64,000 bases of DNA, taken from assembly GCF_026342035.1 (NCBI RefSeq), contig NZ_JAPENM010000006.1:248001-312000 (forward strand), in the 5' to 3' direction. How positions within the stretch are numbered: the stretch's first letter is position 1; each line of letters opens with the position of its first letter. Below, one piece after another: positions 62,045 to 64,000 of this stretch. The position numbers and the translations under genes were made by a program. The stretch comes from Aldersonia sp. NBC_00410 (GTDB lineage: Bacteria; Actinomycetota; Actinomycetes; Mycobacteriales; Mycobacteriaceae). Under the pieces are notes generated by a model. That model saw only the letters and a program-made list of their open reading frames with translations, did not search any database and was not told the DNA's origin.

Positions 62045-63247
62045 ATGACGATCAGTGCAACCGACGCCGCGTATTACGACCCCTGGGACGTCGCCCTCAA
62101 CGTGGATCCCTATCCGATGTTCAAGCGGTTCCGGGACGAAGTGCCGTTGTACTACAACGAGGCCCACGACTTCTATGCGGTCAGCCGCTTCGACGACGTG
62201 AACCGCACTCTGGTGGACAGCGAATCCTTCAGCTCGGGGCGCGGTTCCGTCCTCGAAATCATCAAGTCGGGCATGGAGATACCTTCGGGCGTGCTGGTTT
62301 TCGAGGATCCGCCGATCCACGACATCCACCGAAAGCTACTCTCACGGGCCTTCACACCCCGCAAGATCAACTCGCTCGAGCCGCATATTCGCGAGTTCAC
62401 CCGCACCTGCCTGGATGCGGTGGCAGGGGGTGGCAGCTTCGATTTCGTCGCCGATCTCGGCTCGGTGATGCCGATGCGGGTGATCGGCATGCTGTTCGGC
62501 ATTCCGGAGGATCATCAGCGCCGGGTGGCGGCCGACGGCGACAAGTTCGTGCGGACCGAGCGCGGCGGGCAGATGACCGACAACCCCGACGGTCCGATCA
62601 CCGACGGCGAGGTGTTCGCCGATTTCATCGACTGGCGCAGAGAACATCCCGCGGACGACCTCACCACCGAACTCCTCGAGGCCGAATTCACCGACGAATT
62701 CGGCGTCACCCGCAGACTCCGTCGTGACGAACTGCTCATGTTCATGAATGTCGTCGCAGTGGCGGGTGCCGAGACGACTACCCGGCTGCTCGGCTGGATC
62801 GGCAAACTGCTGTCCGAACATCCGGACCAGCGCGCGCTCTTGGCTGCTGATCGATCGCTGCTTCTCGGGGCGATCGAAGAGATCCTTCGGTTCGAGCCTC
62901 CCGCGCTGCAGATCGCTCGCTATGTCACTCGCGATGTCGAGTTCCATGGCACGACTGTCCCGCAGGGCAGCGCGCTCCTCACGCTCGTCGGTGCCGCGAA
63001 CCGCGACGAACGCCGATTCGGTGACGATGCCGACCGCTTCGACATCACGCGGGCGCCCAAGCAGCACATCACGTTCGGTGTCGGCGCGCACTTCTGCCTC
63101 GGGAATGCGCTCGCGCGCCTCGAGGGTCAAGTCGCGTTGGACGAGATCCTGAACCGTTTCCCGGAATGGACGGTCGACCTCGACCACGCTGTCTTCTCGT
63201 CGGCGTCGGCCGTGCGCGGCTGGGATAGCATGCCGGCGCGCGTCTAG
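62045..63247 (+). CDS. Cytochrome P450 (copy 2)
   Basis: A 400-residue bacterial P450. Heme loop FGVGAHFCLG with C351, I-helix AGAETTTRLLG, and ExxR in EEILRFEP. GAAGAGGAA precedes ATG 62045. No ferredoxin follows; it may share the one at 60513. It lacks close similarity to the first P450 outside the motifs, so the two probably act at different steps. Confidence 0.96.
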   Translation: MTISATDAAYYDPWDVALNVDPYPMFKRFRDEVPLYYNEAHDFYAVSRFDDVNRTLVDSESFSSGRGSVLEIIKSGMEIPSGVLVFEDPPIHDIHRKLLSRAFTPRKINSLEPHIREFTRTCLDAVAGGGSFDFVADLGSVMPMRVIGMLFGIPEDHQRRVAADGDKFVRTERGGQMTDNPDGPITDGEVFADFIDWRREHPADDLTTELLEAEFTDEFGVTRRLRRDELLMFMNVVAVAGAETTTRLLGWIGKLLSEHPDQRALLAADRSLLLGAIEEILRFEPPALQIARYVTRDVEFHGTTVPQGSALLTLVGAANRDERRFGDDADRFDITRAPKQHITFGVGAHFCLGNALARLEGQVALDEILNRFPEWTVDLDHAVFSSASAVRGWDSMPARV

Positions 63248-63278
63248 CGACGAGTGATGCACGGGTGGGCGGATTTGC

Positions 63279-64000
63279 TCAGCCCGTAGCCACGGATATC
63301 GACTTCGTTTCGGTGTAGCCGGCGATGCCTTCGCTTCCGAGTTCGCGGCCGTAGCCGCTGTCCTTGACGCCCCCGAAAGGTGCGAAGGGGTCCATGGTGT
63401 AACCCTGGTTGATTCCGAAGGTGCCGGTGTGGATTCGCGCAGCGACGCCGAGGCCACGCTCGACGTCGGCGGTGAACACCGATCCGGCCAGGCCGTAGTC
63501 GGAGTCGTTGGCGATGGCCACCGCATCCTCCTCGTCGCGGTAGGGGATGACCGTCAGCACCGGGCCGAAAATCTCCTCGCGCGCGATGCGCATTGCGTTG
63601 TCGCCGTTGCCGAACAACGTCGGGCGAACGTACCAACCGGTGTCGAGGCCTTCGGGGCGCTCGGTTCCGCCGACCACCAGCTTCGCCCCTGCGTCGGAGC
63701 CGATGCCGATGTAGTCGAGCACCCGGCTCTGCTGGCGCTGGGACACCAGTGGGCCGAGTTGGGTTGCGGGGTCGGCGGGGTCGCCGACGACGAGTGCGGT
63801 CATCTCGTCGGCAAGCGCGTCGACGACCGCGTCGTGTCGGTGCGCGGGGACGAGAACGCGGGTGAGCGCATTGCAGATCTGTCCACTGTTGGACAGGCTC
63901 GCCGAGCGCACCGCGGCCGCGACCGCCTGCGGATCGGCATCATCGAGCACGATCGCCGCGGACTTGCCGCCGAGTTCCAGGGTGACCTTGGTGAGGTTCG
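63279..64000 (-). CDS. NAD(P)-dependent aldehyde dehydrogenase, N-terminal part outside the window
   Basis: The visible C-terminal part (about 240 residues) has LTKVTLELGGKSAA with the general-base Glu, the catalytic Cys in SGQICNALTR, EEIFGPVL and PFAPFGGVKDSGYGRELG. Start lies to the right of base 64000. It reads on the opposite strand to the P450 transcript and may be the first or last gene of a neighbouring operon. Confidence 0.95.
   Translation of the reverse strand, partial: NLTKVTLELGGKSAAIVLDDADPQAVAAAVRSASLSNSGQICNALTRVLVPAHRHDAVVDALADEMTALVVGDPADPATQLGPLVSQRQQSRVLDYIGIGSDAGAKLVVGGTERPEGLDTGWYVRPTLFGNGDNAMRIAREEIFGPVLTVIPYRDEEDAVAIANDSDYGLAGSVFTADVERGLGVAARIHTGTFGINQGYTMDPFAPFGGVKDSGYGRELGSEGIAGYTETKSISVATG

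Overview
The window comes from a high-GC actinobacterium of the Mycobacteriales. A 13E12-type DUF222/HNH protein, DUF732 secreted proteins, Rieske/P450/TetR catabolic genes, an ACR3-ArsC arsenic operon of actinobacterial type and a MauE/DsbA-like pair all point to Nocardia or Rhodococcus relatives. The genus is an inference; no rRNA is present.

Region 1 (1-22255) is an accessory island rich in defence-like genes and wreckage: an IS3 transposase, two proteins with PD-(D/E)XK-like motifs, a dead Mrr endonuclease, a TIR-like protein, a serine resolvase, a pentapeptide-repeat membrane protein, HNH and GIY-YIG nucleases and broken recombinases. Its centrepiece is an alpha/beta hydrolase translationally coupled to a 1447-residue caspase-STAND-beta-propeller protein (15741-20920). 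The island ends at a fragment matching the 3' end of tmRNA (22227-22255) followed by a strong hairpin, the expected form of one attachment site of an element integrated in ssrA.

Region 2 (22318-34312) looks like ordinary chromosome: an AveC-like membrane protein divergent from a TetR gene, an FAD-linked oxidase, a secreted lipase, a LON-domain protein, phosphoglucomutase with an overlapping MFS exporter, a 13E12 HNH protein, a VIT1-like transporter, a MauE/DsbA-like pair and tRNA-Ala(GGC).

Region 3 (34313-41850) lies between repeats of the 3' half of that tRNA. Three copies (34271, 40503, 41738) bracket a 6.2-kb and a 1.2-kb segment holding stress and efflux genes plus gene fragments, including an ORF that fuses a cyclophilin-like lipoprotein to the tail of a lipoate ligase.

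Region 4 (43041-47484) is an arsenic module (arsR, arsI/cadI, acr3, arsC and an unknown gene) flanked by two gap-free direct repeats of about 490 bp, each carrying a DUF732 gene.

Region 5 (47752-64000) holds an MFS exporter, a hydrolase-TetR pair and a large oxidative cluster: a second AveC-like protein, a MoxR/NorQ-type ATPase with a NorD-type VWA partner, an epimerase, an FAD dehydrogenase, a Rieske oxygenase, two SnoaL-like proteins, two P450s, a 3Fe-4S ferredoxin, a TetR regulator and a partial aldehyde dehydrogenase. A nearly identical operator-promoter block stands before the Rieske gene and before the second SnoaL gene, which suggests one TetR regulator controls both transcripts. The substrate is not evident; a hydrophobic terpenoid, steroid or polyketide-like compound is a reasonable guess.
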